Assembly: GCA_023398815.1 (NCBI GenBank)
Contig: JAEWRW010000010.1
Location: forward strand, 38,687-102,686
Origin: Bacillota bacterium
GTDB taxonomy: Bacteria > Bacillota > Clostridia > Christensenellales > UMGS416
DNA length: 64,000 nucleotides
Direction of reading: 5' to 3'
Position 1 is the stretch's first letter. Each line of letters opens with the position of its first letter. Below the pieces are notes generated by a model, which was given only the letters and a program-made list of their open reading frames with translations, did not search any database and had not been told where the DNA came from. Shown piece after piece: positions 36,796 through 45,865 of this stretch. The position numbers were made by a program, and so were the translations under genes.

Positions 36796-37105
36796 GAGTT
36801 CTTCCTCTTTCTTACAGGGGTAAGTAGACGAGACTATAACAAGTATATGCAATAGCTTAAAACGAAAGCCAACAAATGTAAATATGTCGTAATTTGTATT
36901 TGGGCTGGAGGGCTTGCAATTACACGCTCTTAGGATATGTATGATTGTAAACATCATTGGTCGGAGATAGCGAGGTTATTTTCTTGAGCACTGATTTCCC
37001 AACTCCGTTCTATGATTAACACCATCAGCCCAACCAGATACTGGTAGGCATTCGCATCCCATCCGTTTATAATGATTCCAGAAGAAAACAGGTGGAGGTT
37101 TGACC
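36796..37105. other. AT-rich intergenic region with GH10 promoter
   Basis: No gene is seen. The half near the DUF2971 gene shares its low G+C, suggesting the acquired segment extends to about 37000. TATAAT at about 37066-37071, just before the GH10 gene, is a likely -10; the -35 is poor. Confidence 0.5.
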
Positions 37106-38407
37106 GTGGAACACATCTTGGAAAAGCTGGATCTGGAGAAAACCGGGCTGAGCCGGCAGGTGGACGAGGGCATCGAGGAAAACCGCAAGGGCACCTTCGC
37201 CCTGCGGGTGACCGACCAAAATGGCGAGCCCGTGCCGGGCGCGGCGGTCGAGCTGGCGCAGATGAGCCATGACTTTCGTTTTGGCTGTAACTCCTTCATG
37301 CTTGATGGGTTCCCGAACGCCGGCATGAACGAGACCTATGAGCGGCTGTTCGGCAATCTCTTCAACTTGGCGGTGGTGCCCTTCTTCTGGGGGGATTATG
37401 AGCCCGAGGAGGGGAAGTTTCGCTTTGACGCCAACAGCGAGAAGCGCTACCGCAGGCCCACGCCCGATCGGGTGCTGCAATTCTGCCGGGAGCATGACAT
37501 CCTGCCCAAGGCGCACAACCTCATTTACAACCGCGACTTCGCCCTGCCCACCTGGCTGCCGAAGGACCGCAGCGACGTCTTCGGCTGGGTGGAGAAGTAC
37601 TTCCGCGCCGTGGCCGGGCGCTACGCGGGGCAGGTGCCCATCTGGGACGTGGCAAACGAGGTGCTGACCCGCAAGGCCGATGAGATCATGCCCCAGGGCT
37701 ACCTGTGGGATGCGTACCGGCTGGCGGGGGAGCTCTTCCCCAAGGACAGCCTGTTTGTCAACGAGGATTCGCGCGTGTCCTGGCTTGATTTCTGGTGGGA
37801 TACCAGCCCCTATTACTTCTACATCGACGCCATGCTGCAGCGGGGCCTGCGGGTGGATGGCATCGGCATGCAGTACCACCTTTTCTACCCGCGGGAATCC
37901 TTGACCACCAGCGCGGCCGGCATGCTTGATGCCGAGCGCATCCTGCAGGTGCTCTGGCAGTACAACCGCTTTGGCCGGCCCATGCACATTTCGGAGATCA
38001 CCCTGCCGGCATACGGCACCTCCGCCCGGGAGGAGGAGTTTCAGGCCCAGCTGGCCGAGAACCTCTATCGCCTGTGGTTCAGCCAGCCCGGCGTGGAGGC
38101 CATCGTCTGGTGGAATTTCGCCGACGGCTATGCCCATGTGCTGCCCAATTGGGATGAGAACAGCTATTACGGCGGCCTCATCCGCAAGGATCTCACCCCA
38201 AAGCCGGTCTACCGGGTGTTGGAGCGCCTCATCCAGCAGGAATGGCGCACCGCTGCCAGCACCACCAGCGATGCCGCCGGCAATGCCGCGTTCCGTGGGT
38301 TCTACGGCCGGTACCAGGCGAAGGTCTCCTGCGGCGGGCAGGTCGCCACGGTGGAGCTCAATTGCGCCAAGGGCAGCGACGAGGTGAAGGAAATCCGGCT
38401 GGGCTAA
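37106..38407 (+). CDS. GH10 endo-1,4-beta-xylanase-like enzyme, no signal peptide
   Basis: 433 residues. The acid/base Glu is in PIWDVANEVL (about residue 180) and the nucleophile Glu in RPMHISEITLP (about 297), both standard GH10. MLQRGLRVDGIGMQYHLF supplies the substrate-site His. An N-terminal segment of about 60 residues with a beta-sandwich look (RKGTFALRVTDQNGEPVPGA) precedes the barrel, as in some family members. Lack of a signal peptide suggests cleavage of imported xylo-oligosaccharides. The GTG at 37106 follows GGTGGAGG at 7 bases; a TTG at 37100 is too close. Confidence 0.9.
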   Translation: MEHILEKLDLEKTGLSRQVDEGIEENRKGTFALRVTDQNGEPVPGAAVELAQMSHDFRFGCNSFMLDGFPNAGMNETYERLFGNLFNLAVVPFFWGDYEPEEGKFRFDANSEKRYRRPTPDRVLQFCREHDILPKAHNLIYNRDFALPTWLPKDRSDVFGWVEKYFRAVAGRYAGQVPIWDVANEVLTRKADEIMPQGYLWDAYRLAGELFPKDSLFVNEDSRVSWLDFWWDTSPYYFYIDAMLQRGLRVDGIGMQYHLFYPRESLTTSAAGMLDAERILQVLWQYNRFGRPMHISEITLPAYGTSAREEEFQAQLAENLYRLWFSQPGVEAIVWWNFADGYAHVLPNWDENSYYGGLIRKDLTPKPVYRVLERLIQQEWRTAASTTSDAAGNAAFRGFYGRYQAKVSCGGQVATVELNCAKGSDEVKEIRLG

Positions 38408-38431
38408 CCGGCGGCGCAAAGGTGCGGAGGG

Positions 38432-38477
38432 GATACCATCCTGCCGTTCTTGAAAGAACGACAGGATGGTATATAAT
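38432..38477 (+). promoter_or_regulatory. Long palindrome overlapping the exonuclease promoter
   Basis: ATACCATCCTG-C-CGTTCTT and AAGAACG-A-CAGGATGGTAT form a nearly perfect 18-bp palindrome (about 38433-38472) right after the GH10 gene. The promoter TTGAAA (38450-38455) with TATAAT (38472-38477), 16 bases apart, begins at its centre. It can be a 3' hairpin of the GH10 transcript and an operator for the next promoter. Confidence 0.6.
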
Positions 38478-38516
38478 GATGCATATTCGGCAATGCCCAG
38501 GATGAGGTTGGAAGCG

Positions 38517-39131
38517 ATGAGCAGGGACTTTTTGGTTGTGGATTTTGAGTTTACCCACTACACCCGCCCGGTGGGGCGGCCACGCGGCTTTTTCTCGGAG
38601 ATCATTGAGATCGGGGCCGTGAAGATCGACGGCGCCACCATGGGGACCGTGGGGCAGCTCCAGCACTTTGTCAAACCGCACTTCTACCCCAACCAGGCCA
38701 AGGAAGCCATGGACTTTTGCATGATCACCGAGCAGGACATGAAAACGGCGATTGCCTTTGACGGCATGCTGGCCAAACTCGGTGCGCTCTACGTGCCGGG
38801 GGAGACATACTTCGTCTCCTGGGGTGACGCGGACTGGCTTGTGGTGGACGAAGGCTGCCGCCGGCATGGCCGACCCAACCCGGTATTGGCCGAGGATTGC
38901 CTGGATTTGGCGCTGGCCTATCGGCTCCGTCGGGGGGATACCATGACGACGGGGCTGCGCAAGGCGGCTGAGGAGCTGGACGTCGCCGGGGGTCTGTGGC
39001 ACACGGCCTACGACGACGCGGTCAACACCGGTAAGATTTTGGAGCGGATGCTGGCCAACCGGTGGACGCCCGAAGAGTATTTTGACGCGGTGGAGGAGCG
39101 CCGCGCACGCGGCTCGGTGCAGGGCGGGTGA
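38517..39131 (+). CDS. DEDDh 3'-5' exonuclease family protein (KapD-like)
   Basis: 204 residues. Exo I is FLVVDFEFTHY, Exo II region is FVSWGDADWLVVDE, and Exo III is LWHTAYDDAVNTGKIL, giving the Asp-Glu-Asp-Asp plus His set of the DnaQ superfamily. ITEQDMKTAIAFDGML fits the KapD/ERI-1-like branch, which trims RNA or DNA ends. The ATG at 38517 has GGTTGGAAG before it; ATGs at 38493 and 38502 are possible but have weaker sites. Followed by a strong terminator. Confidence 0.85.
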   Translation: MSRDFLVVDFEFTHYTRPVGRPRGFFSEIIEIGAVKIDGATMGTVGQLQHFVKPHFYPNQAKEAMDFCMITEQDMKTAIAFDGMLAKLGALYVPGETYFVSWGDADWLVVDEGCRRHGRPNPVLAEDCLDLALAYRLRRGDTMTTGLRKAAEELDVAGGLWHTAYDDAVNTGKILERMLANRWTPEEYFDAVEERRARGSVQGG

Positions 39132-39208
39132 GGGAGCGTCTCCTCTGTTCGCCCATACGCACCATGGTGTTCCCCGCCGCCAGCGCCGTGATGTTCCTTC
39201 GCACAAAC

Positions 39209-39254
39209 AGGCCTCCGCACCGCCCAAATGGGCAATGCGGAGGCCTTTCTTTTT
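39209..39254 (+). terminator. Terminator after the exonuclease gene
   Basis: AGGCCTCCGCA and TGCGGAGGCCT, with an inner GCCCA/TGGGC, followed by TTCTTTTT. Placed between convergent genes. Confidence 0.88.
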
Positions 39255-39275
39255 GCAATCCGCGCAGGGGCAGCG

Positions 39276-40538
39276 CTAGAACGCCGCGCCCTGCTGCCGC
39301 AGACGCTCCTGCAGCTTGCGGGCATCGACTTGCCGCATGGTCACGCCATCCTGCAGGGCGACGGCCACAGCCGTGCCGGCGGCCTGGCCCAGGCAGCACA
39401 CGATGGGCATGATGCGAATGGAGGCCTGGGCCTCGTGGGTCACGCTGATGCAGCGCCCCGCCACCAGCAGGTTGTCCACCCCGCGGGGCACCAGGCTGCG
39501 GTAGGGGATGGTGTAGTACACGCCCTCGGGGAAGTAGTAGTGGCTGGTGCCGGATCCCTCGGGGTTGTGGATGTCGATGTCGTAGTTGCCCAGGGCGATG
39601 GAGTCCTCAAAGCGGGTGCAGGCCACCAGGTCCTCGCCGGTCAACAGGTACTCGCCGTCGATCATGCGGCTCTCCCGCACGCCGATGGCCGGGGCCGTCA
39701 TCAGCAGGTCGCTGTGCTGGAAGCCGTCGATGTTCTCCTTCAGGAAGGTAAAGAGCTCCAGCACCTGCTCCCGCGCGTCGATCTCGGCCTGGGTCAGGTC
39801 GAAGGCGTCCACCGGGTTGCGCCGCACGATGCGTGTGGAGTTGAAGTGCAGGACGTTGCCCACCAGGTTGTGGAAGATCAGCACGTCCTCGCGCACGTTT
39901 TTGATTTTGCCCTCCGCCCGCATCCGCTGGTAGAGGCCGTTGATCATCGGGCGGCTCGCTTTGTACCGCTCGATGTCCACATTGGCCACGCGGAAGCACA
40001 GGGTCATGGGCTGGCACAGGCCGTCGCCCGGCCGCCCCAGGCGATGGGGGCACCGGGCCAGCACCGCGAGGTCGGCGTCGCCGGTGGCGTCGATGAAGGC
40101 GTCGGCCTCGATGCGCTGCGAGCCGGACTTGTTGGCCACCGTCACGCTGCGGATGCGCCCGCCCTCGGTCTGGGCGGCATAGAGGGTGCTGTGGAACAGC
40201 AGCCGGACGCCGGCACCCAGTGCCATGCGGTTGAGCACCACCTTCAGGTACTCCTCGTGGAACTCCGTGGGCACCGTGCCACGTATGGCGTCCATTTTGC
40301 GCAGTTCTTCCACGATCTCCAGGAAGATCCCCTGGCTCAGGGAGTGCTTCTCCGCCACCTGGTGGTCGGGCGTCCGGGTGACGTTTGGCATGAAGGGGTT
40401 TACCAACCCGTTGACCGCCGCGCCGCCCAGGCTGTTGCCGCGCTCCACCAGCAGCACCGAAAGGCCGGAGTGCGCCGCGCTGATGGCCGCCGCCACCCCC
40501 GCAAACCCGCCGCCCAACACCGCCACATCAAACTTCAT
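39276..40538 (-). CDS. FAD-dependent oxidoreductase (FAD_oxidored family)
   Basis: 420 residues. The Rossmann motif is VAVLGGGFAGVAAAISAA at the N-terminus with VLLVERGNSLGG closing the FAD site; IDATGDADLAVLA and the C-terminal VDNLLVAGRCISVTHEAQAS followed by GQAAGTAVAVAL are typical of this family. These proteins oxidise unknown substrates; some are linked to sugar or xenobiotic pathways. Start follows CAGGAGGACAACAGC. Its promoter is at 40581-40608. Confidence 0.88.
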   Translation of the reverse strand: MKFDVAVLGGGFAGVAAAISAAHSGLSVLLVERGNSLGGAAVNGLVNPFMPNVTRTPDHQVAEKHSLSQGIFLEIVEELRKMDAIRGTVPTEFHEEYLKVVLNRMALGAGVRLLFHSTLYAAQTEGGRIRSVTVANKSGSQRIEADAFIDATGDADLAVLARCPHRLGRPGDGLCQPMTLCFRVANVDIERYKASRPMINGLYQRMRAEGKIKNVREDVLIFHNLVGNVLHFNSTRIVRRNPVDAFDLTQAEIDAREQVLELFTFLKENIDGFQHSDLLMTAPAIGVRESRMIDGEYLLTGEDLVACTRFEDSIALGNYDIDIHNPEGSGTSHYYFPEGVYYTIPYRSLVPRGVDNLLVAGRCISVTHEAQASIRIMPIVCCLGQAAGTAVAVALQDGVTMRQVDARKLQERLRQQGAAF

Positions 40539-40580
40539 GCTGTTGTCCTCCTGCCCCAGAAAATGGGTTTCCTTATGGGT

Positions 40581-40608
40581 ATCCTAGCAGACGGGTGGCC
40601 GCTGTCAA
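40581..40608 (-). promoter_or_regulatory. Promoter of the FAD oxidoreductase gene
   Basis: On the minus strand TTGACA (40603-40608) and TAGGAT (40581-40586), 16-base spacing. Confidence 0.65.
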
Positions 40609-40702
40609 GGAGGGCAAGGGGAACGGCGTGTGTTGGAGACACCCTGCTGCGGGGGCATAGCCCGCGCCAGAAAGCCGCATTCCCTTGGTGCTTCGCGTTG
40701 CA

Positions 40703-40960
40703 TCAACCATTCGTGTTCTGCTGGTTGCTGGTTCTGCTCTGCTTTTGGATCACCACATAGGCGATCAGCAGCTTCACGATGCAGACGATGCCCATAATCG
40801 GCCCCACTACCAGGATCATCAGCACAAACAGAATGATTGGAAGCACAATCTCACTGCTTCCCGCCAGGATGCTGTTTGCCGCAAGCTTCCAGGTCGCCCG
40901 GAAGCCAAAGACGAGAAGGACAAGGTAGACGACCGCCAAGGGGATCCATACGAGTCCCAT
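40703..40960 (-). CDS. Small membrane protein, hypothetical
   Basis: 85 residues from the ATG at 40960 (GGAAAG close upstream), or 93 from 40984. Two hydrophobic segments: GLVWIPLAVVYLVLLVFGF and IVLPIILFVLMILVVGPIMG with a third short one (IVCIVKLLIAYVVI). The C-terminal tail QKQSRTSNQQNTNG is polar. I do not recognise a family. It stands between the FAD oxidoreductase and EamA genes on the same strand. Confidence 0.6.
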   Translation of the reverse strand: MGLVWIPLAVVYLVLLVFGFRATWKLAANSILAGSSEIVLPIILFVLMILVVGPIMGIVCIVKLLIAYVVIQKQSRTSNQQNTNG

Positions 40961-41083
40961 AAGCTTTCCACTCTCCTGCATCACGAATTTGTCACTTAGA
41001 GATCCGTTCCGATCGAGGGCATCTGCTCCTTTGATGAGTATACCACAAAAAGGATATGGGGCAAACGCGAATATGGGTCATTG

Positions 41084-41980
41084 CTATGGCTCGACTGCCT
41101 GCGAGGCACCGCCTTGGGCAGACAACCTCCGTTTCCGCTCCTTTAGCAGCTCACCCACATAGGTGGAACCCAGGATTAGCACGCCGCCGGCGATTTGGAG
41201 GATCGTCAGCTTCTCCCCGATGAAGAGCACGCTGAACAGGATGCCGAACAGCGGCTCGAAGTAGCTGTAGGAGACGATCTCCACAGACTTCATGTGCGCA
41301 TAGAGCGAGAAGAATATGGTATACGCCACGCCTGTGTGCAGCACCCCGAGCAATACCGTGAAGAGGATCGCCTTGGCACCCATGTGCACCGCCGTTTGGA
41401 TGTTGCCCTCCACCAGAACAAACGGGAGCAGCACCAGCATCGAGGTGAGGATCTGCACGAACGTGGCGGTGTAGTTGTCCACCCTTTCCTTGATGCTGCG
41501 GTTGATGAGAACGATCGTTGCGTACATCATGCCGGACAGTGCGCTGAGCGCCATGCCCATGTACCCATACCCCTCGGACAGGTTTTGCCCGACGATGAGG
41601 AACAACCCCAGAAAGGAAACGCAGATCACGGCAATCTGTATCTTGGAGATGGACTCTTTGAGAATGAGCGGTGCCAGCACCATGACATAGACCGGGCACA
41701 TGTTGTAAATTATCACGGCGGAGGAAATGCTGGTGTGCTTGTAGCCATAAAACAGCGTGAGCCAGCCAAAGCCGAGCAATACGCCCGACAGAATGTAAGG
41801 TTTCAGCAGGGGCCAGCGCACCTTCTCCGCCTTTTTCAGCTTCATCACCGCGAAGAGCAGCGGCAGCGCCAACAACGCCCGCAAAAACGCCAGGCTCAGC
41901 GCAGACAGCGGAATGGACCGGGTGAACACTCCCAAGCTGCCCCAAAGGATCATCACAAGTGCCAATTTTAACCTATTCAT
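41084..41980 (-). CDS. EamA/DMT family transporter
   Basis: 298 residues with ten hydrophobic segments arranged as two EamA repeats. MILWGSLGVFTRSIPLSALS opens the first and LSALSGMMYATIVLINRSIK the second; YSYFEPLFGILFSVLFIGEKL is the conserved C-terminal helix pair. DMT exporters move amino acids or other small metabolites. ATG follows ATGAGGGGACGCCGCT. The AraC gene lies 74 bases upstream on the same strand and may control it; a TATACAAT-like -10 lies between them. Confidence 0.9.
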   Translation of the reverse strand: MNRLKLALVMILWGSLGVFTRSIPLSALSLAFLRALLALPLLFAVMKLKKAEKVRWPLLKPYILSGVLLGFGWLTLFYGYKHTSISSAVIIYNMCPVYVMVLAPLILKESISKIQIAVICVSFLGLFLIVGQNLSEGYGYMGMALSALSGMMYATIVLINRSIKERVDNYTATFVQILTSMLVLLPFVLVEGNIQTAVHMGAKAILFTVLLGVLHTGVAYTIFFSLYAHMKSVEIVSYSYFEPLFGILFSVLFIGEKLTILQIAGGVLILGSTYVGELLKERKRRLSAQGGASQAVEP

Positions 41981-42054
41981 AGCGGCGTCCCCTCATTTCT
42001 GCTGAGAACAGGTTACACGAAACACGGACCGGCGTATTGTATAATATTTGCGGC

Positions 42055-42876
42055 TCAAAGAGGGCTTCCCTCCTCCACCTGTTCCAGGTAAGCGCCCGGC
42101 GTCACGCCGTACATCTTTTTGAACTCCCGGATGAAGTGCGCCTGGTCGTAAAACCCAAGCTCCCCGCAGACGTCCAGCACGCCCGCACCCCTGCCCAGCA
42201 GCCATTTTGCCTCGGCCACCCGGTGTTGCAGATGGTAGGCAGCCGGCGTGGTCTGGTACAGCCGCTTAAAGCTGCGGATGATGGAGAATCGGCTCAGCCC
42301 CGATATCCCCTCCAGCGTCTCCAGCGTGACGGCGTCATTTGGGTGGTTCAATATGTATTCGCGGATGCGCTCGGCTGCTTCGGCCCCATCGGCGGGCGCG
42401 GCCGCCGTATCCTTGTCCGCGAACTCCAGCAGCAGCTCAATGAGAACGCTTTCCAGCATGTCCGGGTTTTGTTCCGTCAGCAGTTGCTCGATAAAGCCGG
42501 TGAGGCGCTGTGCCTGCGCCCCCGTCAGCCGCTGCGCCCGGCGGAACCCAAGGGCCTGGCTGTAATACCCTGGGTCCACATACAGCAGCACATACGCCCA
42601 GCGGTCGATCTCCCTGGGCGCGCACCGGTGCGTCATCAGCGGGGGGATGACCACGCCATCGCCCGCACGAAAGAGCAGGGTCGTGTCGTTGAGCGACAGG
42701 TCGGTGGAACCTTCCAGTATGCAACCGAGTGAAAGCTCCTGATGGACGTGCGACTTGTATGCGTGGGGGCTGTTGCGGCAGCGCTTGATCTCCACGCCTT
42801 TGAGGATGCTTCGGCAGAACTCCGTGTCCCTGCCCGGCCCGATGTTGCCGACATAATCCCGAACCGACATGCCCAT
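42055..42876 (-). CDS. AraC family transcriptional regulator
   Basis: 273 residues from the ATG at 42876 (GGGGAG 8 bases upstream); the ATG at 42870 is also possible. The N-terminal cupin-like sensor domain includes YKSHVHQELSLGCILEGST. The C-terminal double helix-turn-helix is clear: LEGISGLSRFSIIRSFKRLY and then VCGELGFYDQAHFIREFKKM, with GVTPGAYLEQV after it. It probably regulates the EamA transporter next to it. Confidence 0.92.
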   Translation of the reverse strand: MGMSVRDYVGNIGPGRDTEFCRSILKGVEIKRCRNSPHAYKSHVHQELSLGCILEGSTDLSLNDTTLLFRAGDGVVIPPLMTHRCAPREIDRWAYVLLYVDPGYYSQALGFRRAQRLTGAQAQRLTGFIEQLLTEQNPDMLESVLIELLLEFADKDTAAAPADGAEAAERIREYILNHPNDAVTLETLEGISGLSRFSIIRSFKRLYQTTPAAYHLQHRVAEAKWLLGRGAGVLDVCGELGFYDQAHFIREFKKMYGVTPGAYLEQVEEGSPL

Positions 42877-43203
42877 CCCAATCGCTCCCCTTCCAGCAAC
42901 ACCACAAAACCCGCCCAATGAGCGTTTGCGTTACGTATAATATACACCCAAATGCATGGAATTTCCTCTGTTGTGTGCTGGTATCTGCCGCAAGGCTGCA
43001 CGGTGTGCTGAAATTGCTCTGAGAAAGAGTTGAGGAGCAAGGGCGGGCAACGGGAGCGGGCAAAAAAAATCGCGCTCCGCATTGCCGCGTGCGCGGCATT
43101 GGCTGGAATGCATTGACGATATAAAAGCGGCGTGCATCGATATTTGCTGAGAAAAGATAGAAGATGCGAGGCAGGCATTGATTCCATGGATGCCCATTTA
43201 GCG
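42877..43203. other. Intergenic region, no gene seen
   Basis: About 330 bases between the divergent AraC and PASTA genes. It holds AT-rich -10-like sequences near 42932-42945 that could serve araC, and a small hairpin ATTGCCGCG/CGCGGCATT at about 43081-43100. Nothing else is recognised. Confidence 0.5.
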
Positions 43204-43232
43204 TTGACAGTCCGCCTATACGGCCTTATGCT
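43204..43232 (+). promoter_or_regulatory. Promoter of the PASTA lipoprotein gene
   Basis: TTGACA (43204-43209) and TATGCT (43227-43232), 17-base spacing. It implies a 5' leader of about 130 bases. Confidence 0.7.
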
Positions 43233-43368
43233 ATGCTCAAGAGATCAATGATATATTCTCAAAATCCAATTCCCCTTTCATCGAAGTTCGTATAAGGCAT
43301 CCGTCCGTCAGAAGTGGTAATGTGTGGATAGGTAATGTTTCATCATATACATGTGAGGTGCAGGTATC

Positions 43369-44397
43369 GTGAAAAGGCTTCTGATACTGGAATTTTGTGT
43401 TCTTCTCATGGTTACAGGGTGCTCTTCTTCCAATGCAAATGGTCATATTGTACATCCAAGCGGTGGCGTATCCATCGTCGAAACAAAGGCAACCGTGGCT
43501 GAGACGAAGAAAGAAGAAACAGCTGTGGCAACCGCGGCTGAGACGAAGAAACGGGAAACAGCTGTCTCAACCGCGACCGATTCCGCGACGGTAGCGACCA
43601 GTAAAACAATAGAAACCAAGACCATTGCCGCAACTGCCACGTCAACCGCAAAAAGAAGCGCCTCACCTTCAGAAAGCAAAAAAAGCACAGCGACACCGAA
43701 GCAAAGCAAAGAGCCGGACGCGACTCCCACGACTGAAAAGCCGGAGTATGTCATTGTGCCCGGCGTGATCGGCAAAAACGAAGCGGAAGCAAAGAAGTTA
43801 ATGAAAGAGGCAGGAATTACTGTCAGAATCGTTTATGAGTTTCACGCCGAACATGAAAAGGGCTATGTGTTTGACCCGGAATTTCCCAAAGGGCATAAAC
43901 TTAACCCCAATGCTTCGATGCTTATATGGGTGAGCAAAGGGTTAACCGACCCCATAGTGCCGAACATCATCGGTATGAATTATGTGAAGGCAAAGCAAAA
44001 GCTGCTTAACGCCTGCGGTACATGGAAGATCGAGATTGCCAGAGAAAAAAACGATGAACCGAAAGACACCGTCTATAAGTTGAACTCTGCTGTAACCGTT
44101 GGGAGAGGATACCCCAGGGATGGCGTCATATGGCTATATGTCAGCGAGGGCCCGGATGTGATCATCGTATTGCCTGATGTTAGGGGTCAGGACTACAAAG
44201 AAGCGAAGCACAAGATCGAAGCGCTTGGCCTGCGCTTCAATGTTAATTTCACCGCTGATGAGAACGTTCAAAAAGATAAAGTTATAACCCAATCGCCCGG
44301 GGCGGGAGCAAGAATCAATGAAAGCGATAAAGATAGCATTACAGTTACGCTGATTGTGAGTTTGGGATCGCCACAACCGGAAAGCTCGGCACCTTAA
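43369..44397 (+). CDS. Lipoprotein with three PASTA domains
   Basis: 342 residues from a GTG. The signal KRLLILEFCVLLMVTGC is a lipoprotein leader. Residues about 25-120 are a Thr/Ala/Lys-rich, low-complexity stalk with repeated VAETKK- and VATAAETKK-like units. Three PASTA domains follow: VIVPGVIGKNEAEAKKLM, IVPNIIGMNYVKAKQKLL and IVLPDVRGQDYKEAKHKIEA. PASTA domains bind peptidoglycan fragments and usually belong to PknB-type kinases or PBPs; here no kinase or transpeptidase is attached. The protein probably sits on the membrane and binds the cell wall. Base composition is lower in G+C than the neighbours. Confidence 0.88.
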   Translation: MKRLLILEFCVLLMVTGCSSSNANGHIVHPSGGVSIVETKATVAETKKEETAVATAAETKKRETAVSTATDSATVATSKTIETKTIAATATSTAKRSASPSESKKSTATPKQSKEPDATPTTEKPEYVIVPGVIGKNEAEAKKLMKEAGITVRIVYEFHAEHEKGYVFDPEFPKGHKLNPNASMLIWVSKGLTDPIVPNIIGMNYVKAKQKLLNACGTWKIEIAREKNDEPKDTVYKLNSAVTVGRGYPRDGVIWLYVSEGPDVIIVLPDVRGQDYKEAKHKIEALGLRFNVNFTADENVQKDKVITQSPGAGARINESDKDSITVTLIVSLGSPQPESSAP

Positions 44398-44592
44398 CTT
44401 CCAATCGAGATTAAAAACAGTTGCAACCATGACGCGGGCACAAAAATCGCGAACCATCTGACGCTGATTCGCGATTCTGGCGAGGGCGGATAAGGAAGGG
44501 CTTTGCTTACGTCACGGCGGGTCGGGAACACATTGTGACCAGATTCGCGAACCGAATAGGCATACTTGACGTTTAGGATGTCGGCCTTCGCA

Positions 44593-45516
44593 TCAGCTTC
44601 GTTCAAACATCCTCAACAACCGCAGATAGTGATTGGCTTCCCGCAAGACATGATCCCCCAGCAGCGGAATGATGATGGATTTGATTTGGCACGAAAGAAT
44701 CCCCTGGGTTCCTTGTGCCTTGAAGTTGCGCAAATCTTGGGTCGCCTTCAGGCTCTCTCCAGTCACTTCTTCCAAGGGGGCAGTCTTGTCCATCGCTGCC
44801 TTTGCCTCTGCGGTCAATTGGTCAAATTCATTGCCGAAGTCATTCGCCAGGCGGATCAGGTTGTCTTCCGTTGGGTCAAGCAACCCACGAATGAATTTGG
44901 CGTGTTCCGCCATTTGCCTGTTCCAGAAAAATTCCTGTTCGTAGGCTTCTCTCTCCAGGTTTACCTCTGCTTTGTTCTGAAGCCTGCCAAGCGTTTGCAG
45001 ATACAATTTTGCCTCACGGATGATGTGGATCACCAGGAGGGGATAGTTGAACGTAAACATATTGCAGTTTGACACATTTGTGAGAACATTGGTCTTGAAC
45101 TGTATGAGCCCCGAAACCAAGTCCATCGCCCTTTGATTGAGTAGGAAGACCCTCTGCTCCAGCATCGGGTTCTCTGCTGCTGGCCCACCGCCCGCCAACC
45201 CCGCCTCCACCTGGGTGATTTGCGTTGGGATCGGTACACCGGTCAAATAGGTAGTCGCCGCTTCTGCGTTTAAGGTAAAGGGGGTGATGACCTCACCGGA
45301 TTGCAGTACCGCGGGGCTGACGACACCGTTCGATAGGGAGACGGCTTCTGCCAGGAGCACATCAAATTCCTTTCGGAACGCATCGGCCTGCTGGGTATAC
45401 CCAGCGTCCCTGGGCGTAAACCCCGCCTCCAGGAAGAAGGAGTGCTCCTTCATAATCCTTGCAAAAAACAAATGCAATGCCAAGGATTGTTTTACAAATT
45501 CAATGCCAGAAAGCAT
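44593..45516 (-). CDS. DUF2935 family protein
   Basis: 307 residues, mostly helical, starting MLSGIEFVKQSLALHLFFAR. Two related halves each carry the pattern FW..qM.EHa.FIRgLLDP (visible as FFARIMKEHSFFLEAGF and FFWNRQMAEHAKFIRGLLDP), the DUF2935 four-helix bundle with His/Glu residues that may bind metal. Function not established; members are common in Bacillota. The ATG at 45516 follows CAGAGAGGTGTTTGCC; the frame upstream to 45693 has no site. Confidence 0.85.
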   Translation of the reverse strand: MLSGIEFVKQSLALHLFFARIMKEHSFFLEAGFTPRDAGYTQQADAFRKEFDVLLAEAVSLSNGVVSPAVLQSGEVITPFTLNAEAATTYLTGVPIPTQITQVEAGLAGGGPAAENPMLEQRVFLLNQRAMDLVSGLIQFKTNVLTNVSNCNMFTFNYPLLVIHIIREAKLYLQTLGRLQNKAEVNLEREAYEQEFFWNRQMAEHAKFIRGLLDPTEDNLIRLANDFGNEFDQLTAEAKAAMDKTAPLEEVTGESLKATQDLRNFKAQGTQGILSCQIKSIIIPLLGDHVLREANHYLRLLRMFERS

Positions 45517-45865
45517 GGCAAACACCTCTCTGAAAAAGTTGATCCCTATTTTCTTTCTATGTCGAGGTGTCGAATTTGCTACCAGGAAGGGATGAACAAA
45601 TGGTGCTGGATACGCGCGGAAACCCATCGCAATGCTTGGAATCCGTTTTCGGCGGACACCTCCATTCCTCAGTCCTCTTCCATTTTCCGTCAAAGAGTGA
45701 TACTCTCAGGAAGCATCCGGTTCCCCTCGTTTCCTTGGGGCAGCTTCGCGAATGGTCAGATTGGCGATCGTGCTGCAGGAAGCCCTGAGCTGCACGCAGC
45801 CGTGAAGAGGATCTGGATGGGGTGTACCTTGCGATACGCGCCGATGAAATTCAGGGAGGATTCTT
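45517..45865. other. Intergenic region, no gene seen
   Basis: About 350 bases between divergent DUF2935 and PHP genes. No structured element, tRNA or convincing promoter box was recognised. Confidence 0.4.
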
